Shown piece by piece: positions 42,516 through 51,360 of a stretch of DNA of 64,000 nucleotides. The DNA lies in NCBI GenBank assembly GCA_964649815.1, contig CAZYQC010000011.1, positions 1 through 64,000 on the forward strand, in the 5' to 3' direction. The notes under the pieces were generated by a model. It was not told where the DNA came from. It saw nothing but the letters and a program-made list of their open reading frames with translations, and searched no databases. Made by a program: the position numbers and the translations under genes. The DNA comes from G013214665 sp964649815 (GTDB lineage Bacteria; Pseudomonadota; Alphaproteobacteria; Rhodobacterales; Rhodobacteraceae). Position 1 is the stretch's first letter, and each line of letters starts with the position of its first letter.

Positions 42516-42893
42516 TCAACCAGGGGCGCGATCTGGCAGAACAGGCACGGCACGGGCAATGCTCGACCCCAGTTTCTCGTCGGAATAATGAGTGCTGAGA
42601 ACGGTTGCGTTCAACAGATCCGGGTTCTGCGAGAGAAAGGTTTCTGCGTCAGGTGCCGGATTTTGTGCCATCCGCTCAGCAATCAGGCACATGAACGCCA
42701 TCGTGCGTGTGGCGTGAAACTTGTCCGGGACGTTGGCGCGACCCGCAAGACGGCGCAGACCCTGAGCGACCTGGGCAATCGCCTCGAACGTAGGTTGCCG
42801 CGAGAGCGCCTCATAGGCGACGCACACATGATCGCGGTGCGTGAACGCGGCCGGATCCAGCCGATCTGAAAGAAAATCGTCCAGCATGCTCAT
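42516..42893 (-). CDS. Conserved 125-residue protein of unknown function
   Basis: I recognise only the pattern FTHRDHVCVAYEAL (17-30), shared by a family of small bacterial proteins with F-x-H-x2-H-V, and no function. The protein is mostly helical, without signal peptide or membrane segment. The two histidines may bind a metal, which is inference. It overlaps the preceding RHH-like gene by four bases, so the two are translated together. Confidence 0.75.
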   Translation of the reverse strand: MSMLDDFLSDRLDPAAFTHRDHVCVAYEALSRQPTFEAIAQVAQGLRRLAGRANVPDKFHATRTMAFMCLIAERMAQNPAPDAETFLSQNPDLLNATVLSTHYSDEKLGSSIARAVPVLPDRAPG

Positions 42894-43147
42894 GTCTGAT
42901 CTGCGCGCTCTTGGGTCATATGGCTGTCTGCAGCCGATAGGTCGAGGTCGTAAACCTCTTTTAGTTTCAGTATCTTGTCCCTCGTTTCTTGGGAAAAGAC
43001 GACTTTGCCTTCGAAGGCGTGCAGGGCCATGCCTTCGACAAGTTCGGCCAGTGAGACATCAAGATGCTCGGCCAGGCCTTTGAGCACTTTGATCAGCCGT
43101 GTTTCGAGCCGCAGGCCCGTTTGTGTGCGGGTGATGGTCTTTTTCAT
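42890..43147 (-). CDS. Small protein with ribbon-helix-helix-like N-terminus
   Basis: The 85-residue protein starts MKKTITRTQTGLRL, then a helix ETRLIKVLKGLAEHLD, a turn (VS) and a second helix LAELVEGMALHAF, which fits a ribbon-helix-helix DNA-binding fold. A C-terminal helical tail follows. The start at 43147 was chosen over an upstream in-frame one since the RHH strand begins there. A 12-bp palindrome lies 8 bases upstream and may be its own operator. It overlaps the 125-residue gene by four bases. Confidence 0.7.
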   Translation of the reverse strand: MKKTITRTQTGLRLETRLIKVLKGLAEHLDVSLAELVEGMALHAFEGKVVFSQETRDKILKLKEVYDLDLSAADSHMTQERADQT

Positions 43148-43155
43148 ATTGGCAT

Positions 43156-43167
43156 CTTGGTACCAAG
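43156..43167. promoter_or_regulatory. Palindrome upstream of the RHH-like gene
   Basis: CTTGGTACCAAG is a perfect 12-bp palindrome, extendable to 18 bp (CATCTTGGTACCAAGGTG) with one mismatched pair. It is 8 bases before the RHH-like start codon and covers where a ribosome site would be. Such a place fits an autorepressor site. Confidence 0.5.
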
Positions 43168-43360
43168 GTGAGATTCTGTCAAATCTCTCTTTATGGTTTG
43201 GAAAGTATACCGAGATAGACCGTGCCATGCGTGAGGGCTGTGCTATGTCCTCAGCGCATACCAGCGTCCCGCTGGGGGCGGTGGCCCTTCGCCTATGATC
43301 GGTCTAACGCATCTCAACACGGCAATTTTCTGCAATGCAGCAGAGGCAAGAGCAGACCAT

Positions 43361-44992
43361 ATGGCATTTTTTGACTTCGCTTCGATCGCTGAGACCAAAC
43401 GGTTTGGTGATTTTTCCATCGCACCTGGGCAGGGTCGCCTGACCTTCGGGCAGGTGCGCACCGACCTGTTGTCTGGCCTGACCGTGGCGCTGGCGCTGGT
43501 CCCAGAGGCTGTTGCATTTGCGTTTGTGGCCGGTGTTCACCCGCTTGTCGGGCTATACGCGGCGGTTTTGGTGGGTCTGATCACTGCGTTGATCGGCGGC
43601 CGTCCGGGCATGATCTCGGGCGCGACAGGGGCGTTGGCGGTTGTGATGGTCTCGCTCGTGGCACAGCACGGCGTTGAATACCTCTTTGCGACGGTCGTGC
43701 TGATGGGGCTCTTGCAGATCACCGCGGGTGTTTTGCAATGGGGCAAGTTCATCCGATTGGTGCCGCACCCGGTGATGCTGGGCTTTGTCAACGGCCTCGC
43801 GATTGTGATCTTTCTGGCCCAATTGGGGCAATTCAAAGTGCCTGGAACGATGGTGAGCGATGGCCACGGCATGTCGGGTGGAGAATGGCTTTCGGGGATG
43901 CCGCTCTATTTGATGCTGGGGCTGGTCGCGCTGACGATGCTGGTCATCTGGCTTATGCCGCGCGTGACCAAAGCGATCCCGGCACCTCTGGCCGGTATCG
44001 CCGTTGTGGCGGGACTTGTGATCGCACTGGGCCTGGACGTGCCGCGGGTGGGTGATCTGGCCTCGATCGAGGGGGGATTGCCTGGCTTTCACATCCCGAT
44101 GGTGCCGCTTACCTGGGAAACACTTGAGATCATTCTGCCTTACGCGGTGATCCTGGCCGCGATCGGTCTGATCGAGAGTTTGCTGACGCTGAACCTGGTC
44201 GGAGACATGACAGGCCAGCGCGGCGGCGCGAGCCAAGAGTGCATCGCGCAAGGTGTCTCGAACACCGTCACCGGCTTTTTCGGAGGCATGGGCGGCTGTG
44301 CGATGATCGGCCAATCCATGATCAACGTGAAATCTGGTGGCCGCACCCGGATCGCGGGCGTCGCGGCCGCGCTGTTCCTGCTGGGCTTTATTCTGGTTGG
44401 CTCCAGCGCGATCGAGATGATCCCGCTGGCTGCGCTGGTGGGTGTGATGTTCATGGTCGTGATCGGCACGTTTGCATGGAACTCTTTGCGTATCCTGCGC
44501 AAAGTACCGCTGACCGATGCCTTTGTGATTGTGCTGGTGACTGTCGTGACCGTGATGGAGGATTTGGCGGTCGCGGTGGTTGTCGGCGTCATCGTTTCGG
44601 CCTTGGCCTATGCCTGGAACAACGCCCGCCGCATCTATGCCAAGACGCATGTCACACCGGAAGGTGCGCGTGTGTACCAAGTGCAAGGGCCGCTCTTTTT
44701 TGGATCGGCGACCGGCTTTGTTGAGATGTTCAACGTCGCTGATGACCCGCAAGAGGTGGTGATCGATTTCGCCGACAGCCGTGTGGTGGACCAATCGGCC
44801 TTGCAGGCCATCGAAGCGGTTGCAGGTAAGTATGAGGCGGCGGGCAAACGCGTGCAGCTGCGCCATCTCACCCGCGATTGCCATCAATTGCTGACCAAAG
44901 CGGGGCATCTGGTGGTCGATAGCGCCGATGACCCGACCTATGGGGTGGCTGCGAATTACCGCGTGCGCACGGGCATCCTGGGCGGGCATTGA
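43361..44992 (+). CDS. SulP family anion transporter
   Basis: The 543-residue inner-membrane protein has the SulP domain with SGLTVALALVPEAVAFAF, GLYAAVLVGLITALIGGRPGMISGATGA in the first third (given as residues near 65-95) and GFFGGMGGCAMIGQSMIN, followed by a C-terminal STAS domain with VVIDFADSRVVDQSALQAIE. Substrates in the family include sulfate, bicarbonate and dicarboxylates. The start at 43361 matches the family's cytosolic N-terminus. It is divergent from the RHH-like gene. Confidence 0.93.
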   Translation: MAFFDFASIAETKRFGDFSIAPGQGRLTFGQVRTDLLSGLTVALALVPEAVAFAFVAGVHPLVGLYAAVLVGLITALIGGRPGMISGATGALAVVMVSLVAQHGVEYLFATVVLMGLLQITAGVLQWGKFIRLVPHPVMLGFVNGLAIVIFLAQLGQFKVPGTMVSDGHGMSGGEWLSGMPLYLMLGLVALTMLVIWLMPRVTKAIPAPLAGIAVVAGLVIALGLDVPRVGDLASIEGGLPGFHIPMVPLTWETLEIILPYAVILAAIGLIESLLTLNLVGDMTGQRGGASQECIAQGVSNTVTGFFGGMGGCAMIGQSMINVKSGGRTRIAGVAAALFLLGFILVGSSAIEMIPLAALVGVMFMVVIGTFAWNSLRILRKVPLTDAFVIVLVTVVTVMEDLAVAVVVGVIVSALAYAWNNARRIYAKTHVTPEGARVYQVQGPLFFGSATGFVEMFNVADDPQEVVIDFADSRVVDQSALQAIEAVAGKYEAAGKRVQLRHLTRDCHQLLTKAGHLVVDSADDPTYGVAANYRVRTGILGGH

Positions 44993-45086
44993 CGCTTTGT
45001 CAGCGGGCGTGGGGGCCTGAGGCGCCCTGGCCTGGGGTGGTGCCTGTGATGTCGGGGCCTTGCGCGGGTGTTGCGGTGCGGGATTT

Positions 45087-45110
45087 GGATATTTAAAGCC
45101 AAAAGAAAGG
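45087..45110 (-). repeat. Post-stop sequence motif (copy 2 of 3)
   Basis: On the minus strand, one base after the TAA of the acetyltransferase gene, comes CCTTTCTTTTGGC then TTTAAATATCC. It matches the copy at 7563-7593 in CTTTTGG, the A/T block and the trailing CC. The GC hairpin of copy 1 is absent. Confidence 0.5.
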
Positions 45111-45111
45111 C

Positions 45112-45759
45112 TTAGCTGAGCCTTTTGAGGTGGGCGATATCGCCTGTGGCAAGGCTTGGGCGCGCGCGGGCGATGGCGTCTGGCGGCCAATCCCACCAGG
45201 CGATGTCCAATAACGCGGCGATATCGTCGCTTGGAAAGCGCAGGGCGGTGACGCGCGCGGGATTGCCGGTCACAACCGCATAGGGCGGTATCGTGCCGCG
45301 CACGACACTGCGGGCGCCGATGATCGCGCCGGAGCCAATGTTGGCCCCGGGCAGGACGCAGGCATCCATGCCAAACCAGACATCATGGCCGACAGAGGTG
45401 GGGCGTGTGTCGGGTTGGTAGGTTGATCTTTCGTGGGCGTCGAAAATCGGAAACGGGTAGCTGGTGAGGCCATCGGTGGCGTGATTGGCCCCTGCGGTGA
45501 CAAAGCGGGTGCCTTGGGCAATGGCGCAAAACTTGCCGATCTTCAGCGCGCCTTTGGCGCCGGGAAAGAGGTAGGGCGCCAGATGTGCGGCCCAATCCTG
45601 GGGTGGGTGCCTGTCGGAGGCGTAGGTGTATTCGCCGACCTCGAAATTGTCTTGATCGATCAGAGGTTTGAGAAAGACCGTTGAGCGCAGCGGAGCCCCG
45701 TCTTGGGTGCGGACGGGGTAGGGATCATCGGGATCTGGGAGGGCTGTGGGGTCAGTCAT
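45112..45759 (-). CDS. CatB-type hexapeptide-repeat acetyltransferase
   Basis: The 215-residue protein is of the xenobiotic acetyltransferase (CatB/Vat) type. It has FAPGAKGALKIGKFCAIA-like left-handed helix repeats (LFPGAKGALKIGKFCAIAQG), the catalytic His in GANHATDGLTSYPF and the repeats GHDVWFGMDACVLPGANIG ending YAVVTGNPARV. It overlaps the flavin reductase gene by 8 bases. Relatives modify chloramphenicol, streptogramins or unknown small molecules; resistance should not be assumed. Confidence 0.9.
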   Translation of the reverse strand: MTDPTALPDPDDPYPVRTQDGAPLRSTVFLKPLIDQDNFEVGEYTYASDRHPPQDWAAHLAPYLFPGAKGALKIGKFCAIAQGTRFVTAGANHATDGLTSYPFPIFDAHERSTYQPDTRPTSVGHDVWFGMDACVLPGANIGSGAIIGARSVVRGTIPPYAVVTGNPARVTALRFPSDDIAALLDIAWWDWPPDAIARARPSLATGDIAHLKRLS

Positions 45760-46357
45760 CCGGGCGGATCAGCTCAAACGCTTCGGTCACGCGGGCGTAG
45801 TCGCGATATCCCAAGCGGCTGAGCAGGCCAAAGCGTGTGACCTCGAAACGGCCATCGACCAAGGTGTCGTCGCGAATATACACGCCGGTGACTTCTCCGA
45901 AGACGACTTTGTTCGCCTCGCCGGGCAGGTCGACGATCTTGGTCAGTTTGCATTCCAGAACCGCCGGCGCATCGGCGACGCGGGGGCAGTCAATGGTTTC
46001 GCAGGCGGCCATCGCGGCGCCTGAGGCTTGGAATTCGTCCGTCTCTCGCGGCAGCGTGGCGGATGAGGCGTTCATCACGTCGCGGGCGCTGTATTCGACG
46101 ATATTCACCGCGAATACGCCTGTTGCGGCAATATTGGCGACGCTGTCTTTGGTGTTGTCCTGATCGGGCTTGGCGCTTGTGGAGGCAAACATGACCTGCG
46201 GCGGCACGTAGGCGACGGCATTGAAGAAGGAATAGGGCGCGAGGTTTGCGACCCCATCGGCGTCACGCGAAGAGATCCAGCCAATCGGGCGCGGGGACAC
46301 GATGGCGTTGAAGGGGTTGTGGGGCAGGCCGTGGCCGTCTTCTGGGCGGTAAAACAT
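45752..46357 (-). CDS. Flavin reductase-like FMN-binding protein
   Basis: The 201-residue protein belongs to the split-barrel flavin reductase family, with PFNAIVSPRPIGWISS, NLAPYSFFNAVAYVPPQVMF and TGVFAVNIVEY at the flavin site. It probably binds FMN and either supplies reduced flavin to an oxygenase or reduces small molecules. The 8-base overlap with the CatB-type gene suggests joint expression, but no partner oxygenase is nearby. Confidence 0.9.
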   Translation of the reverse strand: MFYRPEDGHGLPHNPFNAIVSPRPIGWISSRDADGVANLAPYSFFNAVAYVPPQVMFASTSAKPDQDNTKDSVANIAATGVFAVNIVEYSARDVMNASSATLPRETDEFQASGAAMAACETIDCPRVADAPAVLECKLTKIVDLPGEANKVVFGEVTGVYIRDDTLVDGRFEVTRFGLLSRLGYRDYARVTEAFELIRPDD

Positions 46358-46444
46358 CAGGGAGCCTCATTCGGTTTGCGGAGGGGATGCCATCATGCTA
46401 GGCGGAATGCCAGCCGTTTTCGCAACCCTTTGATTTGTCGCACC

Positions 46445-46939
46445 ATGTACCAACTTTCTGCAGAATGCGCTGAGGATGGTTGGGAGGTCGAGGCGCTTTT
46501 TGATACGTGCTTTGCGCCTGGGCGGACGGCGCTGTCTTCGTATCGTTTGCGCGAGGGCCGGGCGCCTGTTGCGGGGTTGAGCCAAGTTGCGCGCGATGAT
46601 TTGGGCATTTTGGCCGGGGCCATTCGGTTTTGGTCGGTTCGCATTGGGCAAGAGCGGGCGCTGCTCTTGGGGCCTGTGGCGGTTCACCCGACCCGTCAGG
46701 GCGAGGGCCTGGGCGGGCTTTTGATCGAAGAGACGCTTAATCAGGCAGCGGCGCGTGGGTGGGCGCGGGTGATGCTGGTGGGCGATGCGCCCTATTACGC
46801 GCGCTTTGGCTTTGGCCGGATCGATGACGTTGTCATGCCGCCGCCCACAAATCCGGCGCGGGTTTTGGGGCGCGATTTGGTGCCTGGCGCGTGGCATGGC
46901 ATACGCGGGGATGTGGTGCCGGACGTTGACAACGCCTGA
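46445..46939 (+). CDS. GNAT N-acetyltransferase
   Basis: The 164-residue protein has the acetyl-CoA motif A LLGPVAVHPTRQGEGLGGLLI and motif B VGDAPYYARFGFGRI, typical of the YhbS-like group. The ATG at 46445 was preferred over an in-frame one at 46319 because the extension overlaps the divergent reductase gene and lacks similarity. Target unknown. The EcsC gene follows after 22 bases. Confidence 0.88.
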   Translation: MYQLSAECAEDGWEVEALFDTCFAPGRTALSSYRLREGRAPVAGLSQVARDDLGILAGAIRFWSVRIGQERALLLGPVAVHPTRQGEGLGGLLIEETLNQAAARGWARVMLVGDAPYYARFGFGRIDDVVMPPPTNPARVLGRDLVPGAWHGIRGDVVPDVDNA

Positions 46940-46961
46940 GCGCATACCGATTTGAAAGGGT

Positions 46962-47714
46962 ATGACGCATGTTGTTCTAGCCCCCAAAACGGATGTTGAC
47001 GCCGAACTTGCCGCGTTGAGCGCGCGTCACAAGGCAGCAAGTGGTGTGGGTATGCGCGTGCTGAACGCGCTTGGCACGCAAGCCGACGGCCTTTTGGATC
47101 GCTTGCCCGCATCGGTGCGGCATGGGTTGACCGAGGCGACGATTGTCGCGCTGCATCAAGCGGTGCGGGCGGCGGATGGCAGCCGGGCCATCATTCCCGA
47201 TCAGGGGGCTTTTCTGAACCAATCGGTTGGGGTGGGTCTGGGCGCTGCGGGAGGGTTTGGCGGCCTCGCAAGCGCGCTTGCGGAACTGCCGGTGACGACG
47301 ACGTTTCTGTTGCGCGTGATCCAGGGTGTAGCAGCGGCTGAGGGGTTTGATCCCTCAGAGGAAGGCGTTCGGTTTGACTGTGTCCACGTTTTTGCCTCTG
47401 CCGGTCCGCTGAGCGATGACGACGATGCAGATCTGGCGTTCCTGAGCGCGCGGATCGCGTTGCAAGGGGTTGCGATGCAAGGGGTTATCGCCCGGGTTGC
47501 GCCCAGATTGGCCAGCGTTTTGGGGCAAAAGCTTGCTGCGCAGACGGTGCCGGTGCTTGGCGCTTTGGCGGGGGCGAGCACGAATTTGGTTTATACCAGG
47601 TACTATACCGAAATGGCGCATGTTCACTTTGGCTTGCGGCGGCTGGCTGGCGACAGCGGTGTGCCGCATGCCGAATTGGTCAGCGGATTGGCCAAGCGCC
47701 TAGCGGCCGATTGA
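46962..47714 (+). CDS. EcsC family protein
   Basis: The 250-residue protein shows the EcsC pattern: a Gly/Ala-rich hydrophobic middle (GVGLGAAGGFGGLASALAEL, TTTFLLRVIQGVAA) and late segments QTVPVLGALAGASTNLVYTRYYTEMAHVHFGLRRL. EcsC was named from the Bacillus ecs transporter operon; its function is not known. It may associate with membranes. Its end overlaps the convergent modC by 15 bases. Confidence 0.88.
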   Translation: MTHVVLAPKTDVDAELAALSARHKAASGVGMRVLNALGTQADGLLDRLPASVRHGLTEATIVALHQAVRAADGSRAIIPDQGAFLNQSVGVGLGAAGGFGGLASALAELPVTTTFLLRVIQGVAAAEGFDPSEEGVRFDCVHVFASAGPLSDDDDADLAFLSARIALQGVAMQGVIARVAPRLASVLGQKLAAQTVPVLGALAGASTNLVYTRYYTEMAHVHFGLRRLAGDSGVPHAELVSGLAKRLAAD

Positions 47715-48782
47715 GGCGGGCGCGACGCTGGTTGCTTTCAAGATCGCGAAGGCCTCGACATTGGGTCTCAGATCCAGATCTTTCACCGCGCGGGCGGTGA
47801 CGCGGGCCAAGAGGCGTTGACCTGCAGCATCGAGCGAGATGGCCGCGCCCGGACCGCCGCCGGGCAGGACATCCACGACGCGCACCGGCAATATATTGAC
47901 CGAGCTAAGGCCAATGGGCGCAGTGCGCGACAGGATCACGTCCTGGGCCAAAACGCGCAAGCGTACAGTCGCGCCGATCTCGGCCGCGACACCGGGCAAT
48001 TCGAGTGTCCCCGCGGGGACAGCCAATTTCGACAGCCCGTCGGGATCATGTCCGAGGACCTTTGCCTCGAGAACCGCACCCGCTTCGCGCACGCCCAAAA
48101 GCGGGATCGCGGCGGGATCAGACATGACACTAAAGACCGGGCCCTGCGCCGCGACAGAGCCGTTTTGCAGCAAAACCAAGTGATCCGCGAGGCGGGCAAT
48201 CTCGTCGAGCGCGTGGCTGACGTAGAGAATAGGCAGGCCGACCGCTGATTTGAGATGCTCAAGGTAGGGCAGGATGTCCTGTTTCCGGGGCCCGTCGAGC
48301 GAGGCCAGCGGCTCGTCCATCAACAACATACGCGGTTGCGACAGCAGCGCCCGCCCCAAAGCGACGCGCTGCCGCTCGCCGCCAGAAAGGCTCTGGGGCA
48401 TGCGGTGCAGCACCGGGGCGAGGCCCAAGAGCGCGACCACATCAGGTTCCGCGATGGTCACGGGGCGGGTCGCAAAACGCGCGCCATAGCGCAGGTTCTT
48501 TAGGACATCGAGATGCGGAAAGAGGCGTGCGTCCTGAAAGACATATCCAAACCCCCGTTGATGCGGAGGCACATGGAGCCGTCGATCCGTGTCGCAAAGC
48601 GTCTCGCCATCGAAAGAAATCTGGGCTGTCTCTGGTTGCAAAAGGCCTGCTACTGCGTTGACAATGCTTGTTTTTCCCGCGCCTGAGCGACCGAAGAGGG
48701 CGGTGACACCCGCGCCTGCCTGTATCTGAGCGTCGAGGGCAAAATCCCCAAAGCGGTGCTTTATGTGCAGATCCAGGCTCAT
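47700..48782 (-). CDS. modC: Molybdate ABC transporter ATP-binding protein ModC
   Basis: The 360-residue ATPase has Walker A GRSGAGKTS (31-39), signature LSGGERQRVALGRALL, Walker B LLMDEP and a C-terminal TOBE (molybdate-binding) domain. It energises ModB. The start MSLDLHIKH was chosen because it overlaps the modB stop by four bases and begins the ABC domain. It completes the modABC operon and converges with the EcsC gene. Confidence 0.95.
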   Translation of the reverse strand: MSLDLHIKHRFGDFALDAQIQAGAGVTALFGRSGAGKTSIVNAVAGLLQPETAQISFDGETLCDTDRRLHVPPHQRGFGYVFQDARLFPHLDVLKNLRYGARFATRPVTIAEPDVVALLGLAPVLHRMPQSLSGGERQRVALGRALLSQPRMLLMDEPLASLDGPRKQDILPYLEHLKSAVGLPILYVSHALDEIARLADHLVLLQNGSVAAQGPVFSVMSDPAAIPLLGVREAGAVLEAKVLGHDPDGLSKLAVPAGTLELPGVAAEIGATVRLRVLAQDVILSRTAPIGLSSVNILPVRVVDVLPGGGPGAAISLDAAGQRLLARVTARAVKDLDLRPNVEAFAILKATSVAPASIGR

Positions 48783-49468
48783 CCGTTGGCGATCTTGTTG
48801 GCGGTGCGGCGGGCCAGCCATTCACTGATAAGCACGGCCGCCACAGCGAGCGTCGCGGCAGCGACAGCCAGGGCCGCGGCCTGAGCCTCTCCGCCCGGAA
48901 CTTGGAGGAGCGTGTAAATGGCCGAGGGGATGGTCTGGGTCTGACCGGGGATGTTGGCGACAAAGGTTATGGTCGCTCCGAATTCGCCGACGGCTTTCGC
49001 AAATCCCATGACCGAGCCTGCCAGAACACCGGGCAGGATCAGGGGCAACGTGACTGTCGCAAAGACTGTGGGGCGGGATGCGCCAAGGGTCTCGGCTGCG
49101 GCTTCGAGCTTTGGGTCCACGGCCTCGATCGCGAGGCGGATGGCGCGGACCATCAGCGGAAATGCCATGACCATCGCGGCAAGAACCGCGCCGGGCCAGC
49201 GGAAGGCCAGAACCAAGCCCAGTGTTTGTTCAAGCACTTGGCCGATGGGCCCGTTGCGCCCAAAGAGCAGAAGCAGCGCATAGCCCGTTACCACCGGTGG
49301 CAGGACCAAGGGCAGATGGACCAGCGCGTTCAAAATCGCGTGGCCAAAGAACTGGCGGCGGGCCAAGAGCCAGGCCACCCAGATGGCCAGGGGCAGTGCA
49401 AGTATGGTCGCTAAGCTGCTGACCCAGAGGGATAATTTAAGGGCGACCCAGCCTGCCTCTCCGATCAT
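48779..49468 (-). CDS. modB: Molybdate ABC transporter permease ModB
   Basis: The 229-residue inner-membrane permease has five to six helices and the ATPase-contact EAA loop EAAAETLGASRPTVFATVTLPLILPG (about 142-167). It lies between modA and modC, overlapping each by four bases, so the three are translated as a unit. Confidence 0.95.
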   Translation of the reverse strand: MIGEAGWVALKLSLWVSSLATILALPLAIWVAWLLARRQFFGHAILNALVHLPLVLPPVVTGYALLLLFGRNGPIGQVLEQTLGLVLAFRWPGAVLAAMVMAFPLMVRAIRLAIEAVDPKLEAAAETLGASRPTVFATVTLPLILPGVLAGSVMGFAKAVGEFGATITFVANIPGQTQTIPSAIYTLLQVPGGEAQAAALAVAAATLAVAAVLISEWLARRTANKIANG

Positions 49469-50223
49469 TGCGAGGCGCCTTCTGCAAGCGCGGCGAAACC
49501 CGCTGTGACAAAGAGCTGCTGCGCCGTGGCGCCTTGCAAAAGCGGGGCCAAGTCAGCCCCTTGGGGCGTCATCGCGGCAAAGCGGTAGCGGATCGGCGGA
49601 TGAGCCTCGTGCGGGATGTCATAGACCTTTGCCACGCGCGGCTCTGCCACCGCGTCCGAGCGATAGACAATGCCCAGCGGCGTCTCTCTTCGCGAGACCA
49701 GCGCAAGGGCGAGGCGGACGTTCTCGGTCTCGGCAAGGCGTTGTGACAGGGTATCCCATTGCCCCGACGCCTTGAGCCACGCAGCGGCATAGATCCCCGC
49801 AGGCACGGATTGATGCTGTCCAAGGGCCAACCGGTCCTGCGGCTGCATCTGGCTGGCGAGCGTTTTGGCCTCTGTGGTCGAGAGCATCGGCGCATCTGGC
49901 GGGCCGATTACCACGAGGCTATTGCCGATGATGTCCCGCGCCGAACCCGGCAGTGTCGCGCCCTGGTTGCCGAGCCAGTCAACCCAGTCTGGATTGGCCA
50001 GCAAAACGGCGTCGGCTGGCGCGCCTTGCGCCACTTGCCGGGCAAGCGTCGCCGATCCGCCATAGCTGATCGTGGGGGCTGTTGCGGGATCGGCAAATAC
50101 AGCCTCAAGCACCCCCCGGAGGCTGGCCGCGGCAAAAAGAAGAGGCGGGTCATCCGCCTGTGCGGTTTGGGGCGGGCCCCATAAGCACAAAGTTAACAAA
50201 GATATGATTACAAAAGGCCGCAT
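49465..50223 (-). CDS. modA: Molybdate-binding periplasmic protein ModA
   Basis: The 252-residue protein has a signal peptide ending near AQA-DD (residue 23) and the ModA pattern LLFAAASLRGVLEAVF, SYGGSATLARQVAQGAPADAV and NPDWVDWL. It captures molybdate (or tungstate) in the periplasm. The start at 50223 gives a regular signal peptide. I could not find a convincing ModE box in the 173 bases between it and the divergent NUDIX gene. Confidence 0.94.
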   Translation of the reverse strand: MRPFVIISLLTLCLWGPPQTAQADDPPLLFAAASLRGVLEAVFADPATAPTISYGGSATLARQVAQGAPADAVLLANPDWVDWLGNQGATLPGSARDIIGNSLVVIGPPDAPMLSTTEAKTLASQMQPQDRLALGQHQSVPAGIYAAAWLKASGQWDTLSQRLAETENVRLALALVSRRETPLGIVYRSDAVAEPRVAKVYDIPHEAHPPIRYRFAAMTPQGADLAPLLQGATAQQLFVTAGFAALAEGASQ

Positions 50224-50396
50224 CGCAGCGCACAATTGCCCAGCATGAAATAACGTGCAAGAGGCGGGGAAGTGGACGAGTCGTGAAAATTGGCGTACCC
50301 TATAGTGTAAGTTGAGCACGCAAAACCACCGCATATAGATCCTCTTCTGGCGTTTTGGCCGAAAAGCATGTATGCTAACAAAAAAAGGCTAATCGA

Positions 50397-50870
50397 GTGA
50401 CGGCTCACATTGTAAAACAACTGCCCCTACCGGTGTTCTCGGCACGCAAGTCAGAGTTGAGAACGCAATTTGCGGCGTTGTGCTGGCGGATCAAGGCGCA
50501 AAAGATCGAAATTCTCATGATCACGACCCGACGGTCGGGCCGCTGGGTCATTCCCAAAGGCTGGCCGATGGGCGGTGTGACACCGGGCGAAAGTGCGGCG
50601 CAAGAGGCATGGGAAGAAGCCGGCGTGAAAGGTGAGGTTGATCAGAGGCCGCTGGGTCTGTTTTCCTATGTTAAGGAAACCGAAAACGATCTGGATTTGC
50701 CTTGCGTCGCAATGGTTTACGGCGTGCGCGTCAAGTCGTTGTCAAAAGCTTACCCTGAAATGAAAGAACGCAAGCGCAAGTGGATGTCGCGGAAAAAGGC
50801 TGCGGCTGCGGTGGATTCGCCTGAGCTGTCGCGCATTTTGCGAGATTTCGATCCCCGTCGGCAACATTGA
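50397..50870 (+). CDS. NUDIX hydrolase
   Basis: The 157-residue protein has the motif RWVIPKGWPMGG followed by TPGESAAQEAWEEAGV, the nudix box form common in alphaproteobacteria. The usual Arg before Glu-70 is Gln69, while the metal-binding Glu73-Glu74 is kept. Relatives hydrolyse dinucleoside polyphosphates or diphosphoinositol-like compounds. Translation starts at GTG 50397 with a weak AAGG upstream. Confidence 0.88.
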   Translation: MTAHIVKQLPLPVFSARKSELRTQFAALCWRIKAQKIEILMITTRRSGRWVIPKGWPMGGVTPGESAAQEAWEEAGVKGEVDQRPLGLFSYVKETENDLDLPCVAMVYGVRVKSLSKAYPEMKERKRKWMSRKKAAAAVDSPELSRILRDFDPRRQH

Positions 50871-50927
50871 CGCGGCCCGCTGCAAGCGATTGCAAAGCCA
50901 TTCCCCGCGCCTTACATTTCGCAAACC

Positions 50928-51350
50928 ATGATCAAATATGCTTTGAAATGTGATGCGAACCACAGTTTTGAAAGTTGGTTCCAATCGGCAGATGCCTTCG
51001 ACAAGTTGAAGGCGGCTGGGCATGTGTCTTGCGCCGTTTGTGGCAGCACGCAGGTCGAAAAAGCGTTGATGAAACCGCGGGTTACAACCGCGCGCAAAAA
51101 GGCGGCTGTTCCGGTGGAGGCGCCTGCAGCACCTTCTGAGATGGCCTTGGCCGAGATGCGCAAAAAGGTCGAGGAGAACTCGACCTGGGTTGGTGGATCG
51201 TTCGCCAAAGAGGCGCGCGCGATGCATGAAGGCACGTCGCCAGAGCGGGCCATTTGGGGTGAGGCGAATTTTGAAGATGCCAAATCGCTGATCGATGATG
51301 GCATTCCGGTGGCGCCCCTGCCATTCGGACCCAAATCCAAAAGCAACTGA
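50928..51350 (+). CDS. DUF1178 family protein
   Basis: The 140-residue protein begins MIKYALKCDANHSFESWFQS, typical of DUF1178, with a zinc-ribbon-like set of cysteines (Cys8, and Cys-x2-Cys in SCAVCGS). The middle is a Lys/Ala/Pro linker and the end ERAIWGEANFEDAKSLIDDGIPVAPLPF (about 105-132) is the second conserved block. Function unknown. It is 57 bases after the NUDIX gene and 10 bases before the SDR gene. Confidence 0.92.
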   Translation: MIKYALKCDANHSFESWFQSADAFDKLKAAGHVSCAVCGSTQVEKALMKPRVTTARKKAAVPVEAPAAPSEMALAEMRKKVEENSTWVGGSFAKEARAMHEGTSPERAIWGEANFEDAKSLIDDGIPVAPLPFGPKSKSN

Positions 51351-51360
51351 GAAGCATCAG

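Noticed and set aside
43553..45196. A 547-codon frame on the minus strand opposite the SulP gene
   Set aside because: The product is almost all His, Arg, Asp and Gln, a usual artefact opposite membrane-protein genes. SulP is intact on the plus strand.
45112..45759. CatB-type gene as an antibiotic-resistance determinant
   Set aside because: The fold is shared by many acetyltransferases with other substrates, and there is no resistance-type context such as an integron or transposon.
50397..50870. Arg-to-Gln in the nudix box as a dead enzyme
   Set aside because: The metal-binding Glu pair is kept and the shortened box is usual in this alphaproteobacterial subgroup.
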